In this document: piece by piece, positions 1-7,488 of the stretch | How the letters are laid out: each line of letters opens with the position of its first letter | Position numbering within the stretch: position 1 is the stretch's first letter | Translations under genes and position numbers: made by a program | The notes under the pieces: generated by a model | What the model saw: only the letters and a program-made list of their open reading frames with translations | Database searches by the model: none | What the model was told of the DNA's origin: nothing | Origin: Methylobacterium thuringiense | GTDB lineage: Bacteria; Pseudomonadota; Alphaproteobacteria; Rhizobiales; Beijerinckiaceae | NCBI RefSeq assembly: GCF_022179645.1 | Contig: NZ_BPRA01000007.1 | Span: 1-64,000, forward strand | Direction: 5' to 3' | Length of the DNA stretch: 64,000 nt

Positions 1-2
1 GC

Positions 3-734
3 GCGGTCTATGCCCGCGCCGCAACCTTGCCCGGTCTCGCCGTCCACGGCGTCGACATGCATATCGGCTCGCAGATCACCGATCTCGCGCCGTTCGACCG
101 GGCCGGCGCCCGGCTCTCGGGTCTCGCCCGCGACCTGATGAGCGACGGCCACGGCCTGAAGCACATCGATTTCGGCGGCGGCCTCGGCATCCCCTATCGC
201 GAGGACAACACCACCCCGCCGGACCCGACGGCTCTGGCCGCGGTGCTGCGCCCTCATTTCCAGCCGCTCGGCCTCAAGCCGGTCTTCGAGATCGGCCGGA
301 TGATCTGCGGCAACGCCGGCATCCTGCTGACCCGCGTGATCTACGTGAAGCGCACCGCCGGCCGCACCTTCGTCATCGTCGACGCCGCGATGAACGATCT
401 GATCCGCCCGACCCTGTACGAGGCCTATCACGCGCTCCGCCCCGTGGTGGAGCCAGGCCCCGACGCCCCCCGCATCGTCGCCGACGTGGTCGGTCCGGTC
501 TGCGAGAGCGGCGATTATCTGGCGCTCGGCCGCGAGATGCCCGACGTCGCCCCAGGCGACCTGATCGCGGTGATGACCGCCGGCGCCTACGGCGCGGTCC
601 AGGCCAACACCTACAACACCCGCCTGCTGGTGCCGGAGGTGCTGGTGAAGGCCGCTGAGGCCGCGGTGGTCAGGCCGCGCACGAGCTACGACGCGCTGAT
701 CGGGCTCGATCACGTGCCGGGGTGGCTGGGTTAG
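3..734 (+). CDS. lysA: Diaminopimelate decarboxylase, C-terminal part (5' end outside window)
   Basis: This enzyme decarboxylates meso-diaminopimelate to L-lysine, the last step of lysine synthesis, using PLP in the cytoplasm. The reading frame is open to the window edge, so the N-terminus with the PLP lysine is missing. Visible group IV decarboxylase motifs are HIGSQ, the glycine-rich GGGLGIPY phosphate-binding loop, and the diaminopimelate-specific NDLIRPTLY segment. The active-site Cys of CESGDYL and the Tyr of AGAYG are also present. A DUF4175 gene lies downstream, and this lysA-DUF4175 neighbourhood is common in Rhizobiales. The NDLIRPTLY signature separates it from the decarboxylase paralogue at 58331-59656. 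Confidence 0.95.
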   Translation, partial: AVYARAATLPGLAVHGVDMHIGSQITDLAPFDRAGARLSGLARDLMSDGHGLKHIDFGGGLGIPYREDNTTPPDPTALAAVLRPHFQPLGLKPVFEIGRMICGNAGILLTRVIYVKRTAGRTFVIVDAAMNDLIRPTLYEAYHALRPVVEPGPDAPRIVADVVGPVCESGDYLALGREMPDVAPGDLIAVMTAGAYGAVQANTYNTRLLVPEVLVKAAEAAVVRPRTSYDALIGLDHVPGWLG

Positions 735-1231
735 GCGGTCCGCCCCTCATTCCGGTACCGCTGCGCGGCCTCTTAAACCGTTCCCGGTCGATTGAAGCGT
801 TCGCCGTGCCTCTCCTCGCCCTCTGGGCGAGGAGGACCGCGCGCAGCGCGGTGGAGTGGGCGGCACCGAGCCTATCCCGGCACCGCCGAGCCCCCTCCGT
901 CCGCTTCGCGGCCACCTCCCCCAGGGGGGAGGAGGGCCCTGCCGCATACCGTTCCCAGTTGAATTCCTTCGGTTGACTCCGCCCCCGTCCCCGGGCGGGT
1001 GGAGCGTCGGCGGAACCCGTTCCGGGGTTCAGCATGACGACGTCGCGACGCGTCGAAACGTCTGCGCCGTCCACATCGAGCCGCTGGCGCGGCTCTTGTC
1101 CACGCTGGATCCCGGATCACCTTCCACTGCGTTCCAGGCGTCCGGGAAAGGGGCGCAGGTTCGGATGGACGCGGGGTGGCGCTTCTTCCAGATCGACCGT
1201 GCCCGGGCTCCACCGCGGCCCGCGGACGATG
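735..1231. repeat. Non-coding stretch with degenerate inverted-repeat elements
   Basis: This 497-base gap holds no credible gene. It contains a 10-bp perfect hairpin (812-821 with 825-834, loop TCT). A second hairpin pairs 915-922 with 925-932. The two hairpin blocks and the GC-rich sequence beside them read roughly as inverted copies of each other. Further on, 1100-1165 resembles a dispersed intergenic repeat of the CTGGATCCCGGATC type. I read it as the remains of one or more short non-autonomous repeats. Open frames across it show no coding character. Confidence 0.5.
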
Positions 1232-1762
1232 TCAGCCAGCGGCGTACCGGGGGTGTCCCTGCGCGGCACGTTCCGCGTCGGCGTTCAGGCTCGCGATGGC
1301 CTCGGTGGCCTGCCGGGCCAGGGTCTCGACACGGCACACCGTCGCCTCCTCCAGGAAAACCAGGGCGCACCAATAGGCGCCCAGGGCCGCGACGGGCTCG
1401 GGCACACCGATCGGCGCCATCACGAGGCTGCTGATCGACTTGTTCCGGTAAGGCGCCACCGGGACCCGGGGATCGAGGGTGACGTCGGGCACGACGGCCG
1501 TCTCGCCGTTGAGCATCGCCCAGCCCGACACGCAGGCTTCGAGCGGAAAGCGCTGGCCTCTCCAGAGCGGCGCGATCGCGTCTTCGGCGACGTAGCGGCA
1601 GCAGCCGCCCTCGCGCAGCACCACCGCGATCCCGTCGGCGCCGATCAGCCGTCGTGCCAACTGTGCCAAGACGGCCACGACGTCGTCGAGGGATCGCACC
1701 GCCGAGAAGAGTTCGCCGCCGTGTTCCCGTCCACGGTCAGGCTGGAAACGATCATCGGACAT
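1232..1762 (-). CDS. GAF domain protein
   Basis: A 176-residue soluble protein made almost entirely of one GAF fold (about residues 20-165). It begins with a helix ending in VLAQLARRLIGADGIAVVL and continues with a core around FPLEACVSGWAML, VVPDVTLDPRVP and SSLVMAPIG. GAF domains bind small ligands or chromophores and usually signal to a kinase or cyclase. Here no output domain is attached, so a partner would be needed. Related GAF units begin light- or redox-responsive histidine kinases in this lineage. The Cys pair in GGCCRY could matter for redox or ligand sensing, but that is a guess. It has no obvious operon partner. Confidence 0.75.
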   Translation of the reverse strand: MSDDRFQPDRGREHGGELFSAVRSLDDVVAVLAQLARRLIGADGIAVVLREGGCCRYVAEDAIAPLWRGQRFPLEACVSGWAMLNGETAVVPDVTLDPRVPVAPYRNKSISSLVMAPIGVPEPVAALGAYWCALVFLEEATVCRVETLARQATEAIASLNADAERAAQGHPRYAAG

Positions 1763-1823
1763 ACGGATAGGTTAAGGTTTGCTCATGTCTCCGTCCACCC
1801 GGGAGCGGCGTCGCGAGACCGCA

Positions 1824-2054
1824 TCAGGGCGTCTCGGCGTTCTGCTCGTCCATCCGCAGCGTCCAGAGCATGTTGCCGTCCGTGTCGGTCAGCCAGGCGA
1901 GGTTGGTGCCCGCGAGGAGCAGGCGGTCGGCGTCGCCGAGGATCGCCCCGATGGCCTCCCGGAGGCTGGCGGCCTTCAGAGTCTCGTCGAGGGCCGGAGG
2001 CCGGACGATGCCGCGCTTGTCCCGAAAGGCGACGCGGAGGCGGTAGAGATGCAC
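1824..2054 (-). CDS. Small hypothetical protein (76 aa)
   Basis: A short gene hidden at the end of a much longer antisense frame. I chose the GTG at 2052-2054, giving a protein that begins MHLYRLRVAFRDKRG. No in-frame ATG lies nearby and the ribosome binding site is weak. The protein has mixed alpha/beta character (RVAFRDKRGIV, then LREAIGAIL, then LLLAGTNLAWLTDTDGNMLWTL) and no membrane segment. The composition looks like real protein, in contrast to the Leu/Arg-rich frame upstream of it. I do not recognise the family. It is convergent with neither neighbour and lies between the GAF gene and the divergent DUF4175 gene. Confidence 0.5.
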   Translation of the reverse strand: MHLYRLRVAFRDKRGIVRPPALDETLKAASLREAIGAILGDADRLLLAGTNLAWLTDTDGNMLWTLRMDEQNAETP

Positions 2055-2279
2055 AGGGTTCTCGAAGAAATCAGTGCTGCCGCACCGAAGGTTGCAGGAA
2101 CGCCACCTGCGGGCCGAACCGTACGGTTCCAGACAGATGACCGGACGATGACGCAATGCCGGGCACTCGGCAACCGGCAAGCGCGCCTGGGCTGATTTGA
2201 CCCCATGATGGACCGCTGCCACGGTGCTAGGTTCGTTAACACGACCGTCGGCATCGGCCGGCGCCAGAGCGGATCGACG

Positions 2280-4988
2280 ATGGGCGAGGCCGAAACGGCG
2301 ACCTCCGGGACACCGCGTGACACCGCGCGGGCGACCCTCGACCGGCTCGTGGCGCGGGCGCGGGCGGCCGGGCTGTTCGAGCGGGTCTGGCCGGTGCTGT
2401 GGCGGGGCCTCATGGTGGTCCTGGCCTTCCTGGCCGCCTCCTGGCTCGGACTCTGGCTCGACCTGCCGCCGCCCTGGCGGATGGCGGGTCTGGCCGCGTT
2501 CGCCCTCGCCGCCGCCGCCGCCCTCCTCCCGCTCCTGAAAGTCACCCTCCTCGACCGCCGGCAGGCCCTGGCGCGGATCGACCGCGCGGCGGCGCGCGGC
2601 GGGCAGGCCGGCGGCGCGACGGCGCACGATCCGGCCTCCGCGATCGAGGACACCCTGGCCGTCGGCACCGCCGACCCGGCGACGCGGGCGCTCTGGGCGC
2701 TGCATCAGAGCCGGGCGGCGCGGGCCGTCGCGAACCTGCGCGCCGGGGGCCCGAAGCCCGACATGCCGCGCCACGACCCCTTCGCGCTCCGCGCCGGCTT
2801 CGTGGTCGCGGCGATCGCCGCCTTGTTCGTCGCCGGCCCGGAATGGCGCGAGCGCGTCGGCGCCGCCTTCGACTGGCGCGCGCCGCCCTCCCCCGCTCCG
2901 AGCTTTCGCGTCGACGGCTGGATCGACCCGCCGCTCTACACGCGCCTGCCGCCGCTGATCGTGACCATGTCGGGTGCCGGCCCCGGCGGGCAGGCCGAGC
3001 AGCGCCTGCGCGCGCCGGTGAATTCGACGCTGATCGTGCGCATCGCCGGCCGCGGCGAGGCGACGCTGACGCCGAACGCGGCGCTGGAACCGGTGCGCAA
3101 GGAGGGGAAGGACGAAGCCGGCGCCCGCAAGGCCCCGCCGAGCGGCGTCCCTTCGAAAACGGCGCAATCCGACCTGCGCGAGGAGCGTTTCCGGCTCGTC
3201 GGCGGGATTGCGGAACTCGGAATCCGCACCGAGGGCAGCGAGCGGCGCCGGCTCGTCATCGAGAGCATCCCCGACACGGCCCCCGAGGTCGAGCGCGTGG
3301 GCAACCTCGACATCAACGGCCGCGGCACCTTCAACCTGAGCTACCGGGCCAAGGACGATTACGGCATCGCCTCCGCCGAGGGGATCCTCGAGCCGCTGAA
3401 GGCCGGCCGCTCGCTGGTGCCGGTGCCGAAGCTGAACCTCGCGCTGCCGGCGGATGCCACCGGCGCGACCGAGACCAAGACGCTGGTCGACCTCACCGAC
3501 AATCCGTGGTCGGGCGCGCGGGTGCGCCTGACGCTCGTCGTCAAGGACGAGGCCGGACAGGAGGGCCGTACGGCGCCCGCCGAGATCGTGCTGCCGGCGC
3601 GGCCCTTCATCCAGCCGCTGGCCCGCGCGCTGGCGGAGGAGCGCCGCCGCCTCGTCACCGCGCCGGACGACGACCGCAGGCGCGTGCAGATCGCCCTCGA
3701 CGCGCTGATGATCGCGCCCGACCGCTTTACCCCGCAGCCTGGCATCTTCCTGGGACTGAAGACCGCCTCCGACCGGCTCCGCCTCGCGAAATCCGACGAG
3801 GACCTGACGGCGGTGGCCGACCTCCTCTGGGAGATGGCCCTCAAGATCGAGGACGGCGACCTCTCGGATGCCGAGAAGTCCCTGCGCGCGGCCCAGGACC
3901 GCCTCAAGGAGGCGATGGAGCGCGGCGCGCCGGACGAGGAGGTGAAGAAGCTCACCGACGACCTCAAGAAGGCCCTCGACCGCTTCATGAAGGAGTTCGC
4001 CGAGCGCCAGAAGCAGGACCCGAAGAACGGCCAGCAGCAGCAATCCGAGCAGCCGCAGGGCAAGCAGAAGACCGTCACGCCGGATCAGCTCCAGAAGATG
4101 ATCCAGGACATGCAGGAGGCGATGAAGCGCGGCGACACGGCCGAGGCGCAGCGCCTGCTCGAACAGCTCCGCGGCATCCTGGAAAACCTGCAGAGCGCCG
4201 AGAACGGGCAGAAGCCGAACCAGCAGAAGTCGCAAATGGACAAGCAGATGCAGGAGCTCGACCAGATGTCGCGCGACCAGCAGAAGCTGCGCGACAAGAC
4301 CTTCAAGGAGTCCCAGGACCAGCAGGGCAAGCCCCGCCAGGGCCAGCAGCAGAAGGGCCAGCAGGGCCAGAAGCAGCCCGGCCAGAAGGGCCAGCAGCAA
4401 CAGGGCCAGAAAGGCCAGCAGGGGCAGCAGGGCCAAGGTCAGCAGGGCCAGGGCCAACAGGGACAGGGTGAGGAGCAGGGCGAGGGCGAGCCCGGCGGGC
4501 AGCAGCAGGCGCTGCGCAAGCGTCTCGAAGAGCTCCAGAACCGCATGAAGGAGCAGGGCCTTCAGGGTGAGCAGGGCCTGTCCGACGCCGAGGAGGCCAT
4601 GAAGGAGGCCGAGGACGCCCTCGGCCGCGGACAGGGCGACCAGGCGGTCGACGCGCAGGGCCGCGCCCTCGACGGGCTCAAGAAGGGCTCCGAGGGCATG
4701 CAGCAGCAGATGCAGCAGCAGGCCGAAGCCGAGGGGCAGGGCCAGGGCCAGCAGGACGGCGAGAACCCCGGCCAGCAGGGTCAGGCGGGCTCGGCCGACG
4801 ACGACCCGCTCGGCCGTCCGACCAAGGGACGCGACCTGTCGAACGGCAACGTGCGCGTGCCCACCGCCGACGAATCGGCGGTGCAGCGCACCCGCCGGAT
4901 CATGGAGGAGCTTCGGCGCAAGCTCGGCGACCCGACGCGCCCGCAGGAGGAGCTCGATTACTTCGAGCGGCTGCTGCGCCGGAATTGA
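2280..4988 (+). CDS. DUF4175 (TIGR02302-type) membrane protein
   Basis: A 902-residue inner-membrane protein of unknown function that is conserved in Rhizobiales beside lysA. I chose the ATG at 2280, which places the first hydrophobic segment about 43 residues in; an upstream in-frame ATG at 2205 gives an unlikely leader. Membrane segments fall near residues 43-61, 68-87 and 172-187. A large periplasmic-type region follows, then a charged helical region (about 470-580). Residues 581-740 are a Gln/Gly-rich low-complexity tract of repeated GQQGQ and KGQQ units. The C-terminus is charged and ends in ELDYFERLLRRN. The family is known only by name and its biochemical role is not established. Confidence 0.85.
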   Translation: MGEAETATSGTPRDTARATLDRLVARARAAGLFERVWPVLWRGLMVVLAFLAASWLGLWLDLPPPWRMAGLAAFALAAAAALLPLLKVTLLDRRQALARIDRAAARGGQAGGATAHDPASAIEDTLAVGTADPATRALWALHQSRAARAVANLRAGGPKPDMPRHDPFALRAGFVVAAIAALFVAGPEWRERVGAAFDWRAPPSPAPSFRVDGWIDPPLYTRLPPLIVTMSGAGPGGQAEQRLRAPVNSTLIVRIAGRGEATLTPNAALEPVRKEGKDEAGARKAPPSGVPSKTAQSDLREERFRLVGGIAELGIRTEGSERRRLVIESIPDTAPEVERVGNLDINGRGTFNLSYRAKDDYGIASAEGILEPLKAGRSLVPVPKLNLALPADATGATETKTLVDLTDNPWSGARVRLTLVVKDEAGQEGRTAPAEIVLPARPFIQPLARALAEERRRLVTAPDDDRRRVQIALDALMIAPDRFTPQPGIFLGLKTASDRLRLAKSDEDLTAVADLLWEMALKIEDGDLSDAEKSLRAAQDRLKEAMERGAPDEEVKKLTDDLKKALDRFMKEFAERQKQDPKNGQQQQSEQPQGKQKTVTPDQLQKMIQDMQEAMKRGDTAEAQRLLEQLRGILENLQSAENGQKPNQQKSQMDKQMQELDQMSRDQQKLRDKTFKESQDQQGKPRQGQQQKGQQGQKQPGQKGQQQQGQKGQQGQQGQGQQGQGQQGQGEEQGEGEPGGQQQALRKRLEELQNRMKEQGLQGEQGLSDAEEAMKEAEDALGRGQGDQAVDAQGRALDGLKKGSEGMQQQMQQQAEAEGQGQGQQDGENPGQQGQAGSADDDPLGRPTKGRDLSNGNVRVPTADESAVQRTRRIMEELRRKLGDPTRPQEELDYFERLLRRN

Positions 4989-5117
4989 TTTCTGATGGTC
5001 GGTGTACTTCGCGGCGTCGGCCGTACGGGGCGCCGGTGTAATTTGTCGGTTCGCGCCGTGGCGGATGGTGCGCGCCTGCTCTAGGACGCGCCGACGAGAG
5101 TTCAGGGACGCCAGGTC

Positions 5118-5303
5118 ATGTCCACCAACACCATCGTGCTCGCCGCCTGCCTCGCGGTCGCCGCGGTGCTTCTGCTCGGCCTCGCCAACATGATGCGCGG
5201 CGGCAGCGCCAACCTGTCGCAGCGGCTGATGCGGCTGCGCGTGCTGCTGCAGTTCCTCGCCGTCGTCGTGATCATGGGCGTGCTGTGGTGGCGCTCGGTC
5301 TGA
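5118..5303 (+). CDS. Twin-transmembrane (HIG1-like) small protein
   Basis: A 61-residue protein with two hydrophobic helices. The first is about residues 5-25 (IVLAACLAVAAVLLLGLA). The second is about residues 38-58 (RLRVLLQFLAVVVIMGVLWW). They are joined by a short basic loop. This layout matches the twin-transmembrane or HIG1-domain proteins found next to B12 adenosyltransferase genes in Rhizobiales, which fits the adenosyltransferase about 0.9 kb downstream. HIG1 proteins in mitochondria assist respiratory complexes, but a bacterial role is not established. It is transcribed with its neighbours and lies 130 bases after the DUF4175 gene. Confidence 0.7.
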   Translation: MSTNTIVLAACLAVAAVLLLGLANMMRGGSANLSQRLMRLRVLLQFLAVVVIMGVLWWRSV

Positions 5304-5442
5304 TGCCGACCTGCGCCGGCCGCGACCTGTGGCAGCCAAGTCGCACTGGCCGGTGAACGTGCACGGCTGGGATGAATCGGCGTCCGCGTCCGGCTTGGCC
5401 GTGATACGTGATCATGGCTTGAATAGTCCGGATTGCCCGCCG

Positions 5443-6069
5443 ATGCATGCCACGCTCTCCCGCTTCCTCGCCGGCGCCCTCGCCCTCTCGTCCGTGACGA
5501 GCGCGGCCCAGGCGGCCGACCTCGGCTACGCCCGCCAGCCGGCGCCCCTGCCCTACCTCGCCCCCGTGAAGCCCTACAGCATCGTCTCCGAGGTTCGGAT
5601 CGGCGGCGCGGTGCAGGACCCCGGCAGCGCCGAGGGCAACACCAACAACATCAACGGCGAAATCCTGTTCGCCAAGCCGCAGGTCTTCCAGGACGAGTTC
5701 TGGCAGCGCGCGATTCCCCGCCCGACGGTGGGCGGCAGCTACAATTTCGGCGGCCGCACCAGCTACGCCTATATCGGCGGCACCTGGACGGTGGACCTCT
5801 TCCCCGAGACGCTGAACAACTTCGTGTTCCTGGAAGGCTTCTTCGGCGCGGCCGCGCATAACGGCCAGACCGGCGAGAAGGTGCCCGGCAACGTCACCAT
5901 GAACGCGCTGGGCTGCACCCCGCTGTTCCGCGAGGCGGCCGCCCTCGGCTTCCGGCTCACCGAGCACTGGAGCGTCATGGCCACCGTCGAGCACATGTCG
6001 AATGCCGGCCTCTGCGCCAACAACCGCGGCCTGACCAATTTCGGCGGCAAGCTCGGCTACACCTTCTGA
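5443..6069 (+). CDS. PagL-like acyloxyacyl hydrolase (lipid A 3-O-deacylase family)
   Basis: A 208-residue outer-membrane enzyme expected to remove the 3-O acyl chain from lipid A. I chose the ATG at 5443, which gives a clear signal peptide (LSRFLAGALALSSVTSAAQA, cleaved before ADLG). The mature protein is a small beta-barrel rich in aromatic and Gly residues and ending in Phe (LGYTF), as outer-membrane barrels do. Near the C-terminus, VEHMSNAGL matches the PagL catalytic His-Ser segment, and NNRGLTNFG follows. The family is recognised from these motifs and the barrel layout; the substrate is inferred. Two hairpins follow the stop codon. Confidence 0.75.
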   Translation: MHATLSRFLAGALALSSVTSAAQAADLGYARQPAPLPYLAPVKPYSIVSEVRIGGAVQDPGSAEGNTNNINGEILFAKPQVFQDEFWQRAIPRPTVGGSYNFGGRTSYAYIGGTWTVDLFPETLNNFVFLEGFFGAAAHNGQTGEKVPGNVTMNALGCTPLFREAAALGFRLTEHWSVMATVEHMSNAGLCANNRGLTNFGGKLGYTF

Positions 6070-6080
6070 GCTTCACAAAG

Positions 6081-6109
6081 CTGCCGGGCGTGCATGTCGC
6101 GCCCGGCAG
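6081..6109 (+). terminator. Strong hairpin after the PagL-like gene
   Basis: A perfect 10-bp stem, CTGCCGGGCG (6081-6090) pairing with 6100-6109, with a 9-base loop. It starts 11 bases after the stop codon. No T-run follows, so it may act as a 3'-end stabiliser or as the first half of a two-hairpin structure with the next element. Confidence 0.55.
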
Positions 6110-6131
6110 TCCGGACTTCCGCCTTGCCAAG

Positions 6132-6171
6132 GCCCGCCGCGCGCGAGACACCCTCGCCCGGCGGGCTTTTT
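6132..6171 (+). terminator. Intrinsic terminator or attenuator in front of the adenosyltransferase gene
   Basis: Stem GCCCGCCG (6132-6139) pairs perfectly with CGGCGGGC (6159-6166) and is followed at once by five Ts (6167-6171). This is a textbook intrinsic terminator. It ends only nine bases before the Shine-Dalgarno sequence of the next gene (GAAGGGGGA, 6181-6189). There is almost no room for a promoter between them, so it may work as a leader attenuator as well as, or instead of, a plain terminator. Confidence 0.75.
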
Positions 6172-6195
6172 CGTGAGCTCGAAGGGGGACGCGCC

Positions 6196-6768
6196 GTGGT
6201 CAAGCTGAACAAGATCTACACCCGTACCGGCGACAAGGGCACCACCGGCCTCGCCAACGGCGAGCGGCGCTCGAAGGCGGATCTGCGGGTCGAGGCCTAT
6301 GGCTGCGTCGACGAGACCAATGCCTGCATCGGCCTCGCCCGGCTCCATGCCGACCCGCGCATCGACGCGATGCTGGCGGCGATCCAGAACGACCTGTTCG
6401 ATCTCGGCGCCGACCTCGCCACGCCGCCGAGCGACAAGCCCCTCGACTACGAGCCCCTGCGCGTTGTCGCCTCGCAGGTGGTGCGGATCGAGACCGACAT
6501 CGACGCGCTGAACGCCGACCTCGCGCCGCTGACCTCGTTCGTCCTGCCGGGTGGATCGGCCTTCGCGGCGGCGCTCCACCTCGCCCGCACGGTCTGCCGC
6601 CGGGCCGAACGCATCGCCGTCGCACTCGCCGCGATCGACTCCGAAAAGATCTCGCCGGAGGCGATCCAGTATCTCAACCGCCTCTCGGACTTCCTGTTCG
6701 TCGCCTCCCGCGTCGCCAACGGCAACGGCGCCGCCGACGTGCTCTGGGTGCCGGGCAAGAACCGCTAG
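6196..6768 (+). CDS. meaD: PduO-type cob(I)alamin adenosyltransferase
   Basis: It transfers the adenosyl group of ATP to cob(I)alamin, making the coenzyme B12 used by methylmalonyl-CoA and ethylmalonyl-CoA mutases. The 190-residue length is typical. The N-terminal ATP-binding signature KIYTRTGDKGTTGL and the region TSFVLPGGSAFAAALHLART with CRRAERI are intact. I chose GTG at 6196 because it follows a good ribosome binding site and gives the usual family N-terminus (VKLNKIYTRTGDKG). In Methylobacterium extorquens the enzyme of this type is called MeaD and serves the ethylmalonyl-CoA pathway; the symbol here rests on that parallel. See the terminator-like hairpin directly upstream. Confidence 0.88.
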   Translation: MVKLNKIYTRTGDKGTTGLANGERRSKADLRVEAYGCVDETNACIGLARLHADPRIDAMLAAIQNDLFDLGADLATPPSDKPLDYEPLRVVASQVVRIETDIDALNADLAPLTSFVLPGGSAFAAALHLARTVCRRAERIAVALAAIDSEKISPEAIQYLNRLSDFLFVASRVANGNGAADVLWVPGKNR

Positions 6769-6805
6769 GCGAGAACCGCTGAAAGCAAGAACCGCCGATG
6801 GCGGT

Positions 6806-7054
6806 TCAGGGGGCCGAAAGCCGCGCGGTGTTCGCGGCGACATGCTCGCGATAGCGCTCCACCACCGTCTCGGGCGATCCGCCGGTCATCAGCGTGCCGA
6901 AGGCCTCGATCGAGGCGCTGATCTTCTCGGCGACCATCGACTGGATCTCGTCCTGGCCCGCCTGCCCGCCCCAGGCGATCCGGACGAGGCGCAGCTCGAT
7001 GACCTTCTGGGCTTCGATGCTCAGCATCATGGCGCTGTGAAAGGGGTTGTACAT
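6806..7054 (-). CDS. Small helical protein, phasin-like (82 aa)
   Basis: A short all-helical protein starting MYNPFHSAMMLSIEAQKVIE. The ATG at 7052-7054 is preceded by GGGAG six bases upstream. It contains the stretch EIQSMVAEKISASIEAFGTLMTGGS and ends VERYREHVAANTARLSAP. Short proteins of this kind are common in Rhizobiales and resemble a truncated phasin (polyhydroxyalkanoate granule coat protein), with an amphipathic helix then an Ala-rich tail. I cannot confirm the phasin assignment. Methylobacteria do store polyhydroxybutyrate, which makes it plausible. It is convergent with the adenosyltransferase gene, 37 bases apart. Confidence 0.6.
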   Translation of the reverse strand: MYNPFHSAMMLSIEAQKVIELRLVRIAWGGQAGQDEIQSMVAEKISASIEAFGTLMTGGSPETVVERYREHVAANTARLSAP

Positions 7055-7488
7055 GCCGACTCCCGGTGAGCGCGGACCGAACCTGTCGGCGAGCGCGATC
7101 ATTGTGCGTTGCAACATACTAGCACGTGTAACGCGCGGCGGACACGAAAAGGCACCGCATGGCAGTCCCTCGGCCGACCGGCCCGGCGAGACGGAACCGG
7201 GCGCCACGTGGCTTCGATCCGGTCGAAATCCGCCGGGCAATGTGGAGGTCGAACTGCAGGAAAGGCCGATGGGCCAAGGCCTTGGGGCGGTATTCGGCCG
7301 CACCCGGAGCCGGCATCCGGACGCCCGCCCGCCGTCCTATGTAAGGTTCGCGACAGACCGGCCGTCCCGTGCTACCGCGCGATCGGGCCGGCGGCATATC
7401 GCCCCGATCGCTTCGCCCGGCCATCAGGTGCAATGGACCGAGGCCTTTCATCGGATGTCGGAGTGGATGGCTTCCTCGGGGCATGGTC
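7055..7488. other. Intergenic region between divergent genes
   Basis: These 434 bases separate the small helical protein (minus strand) from the histidine kinase (plus strand) and should hold both promoters. On the minus strand there is a less GC-rich stretch (about 7095-7135) with TTGCAACGCACAAT near the small gene, a possible promoter or operator. I see no convincing gene, hairpin or repeat in the rest. Confidence 0.4.

Noticed and set aside
4021-4500. Repeated CAG/GGC units that could be taken for a tandem-repeat array or CRISPR
   Set aside because: The repeats are in frame, vary in length and encode Gln/Gly within one protein. There are no constant repeats with unique spacers.
2055-5339. 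Very long minus-strand open frame opposite the DUF4175 gene
   Set aside because: It is antisense to a gene with clear protein features. It reads as Leu/Arg/Ala/Gly repeats produced by the CAG/GGC-rich coding strand. Only its last 76 codons (1824-2054) look like a real small gene.
6132-6198. Cobalamin riboswitch ahead of the adenosyltransferase
   Set aside because: The leader is only about 120 bases and I do not see the conserved B12-box or multi-stem core. Only hairpins are supported, so I list it as an attenuator candidate.
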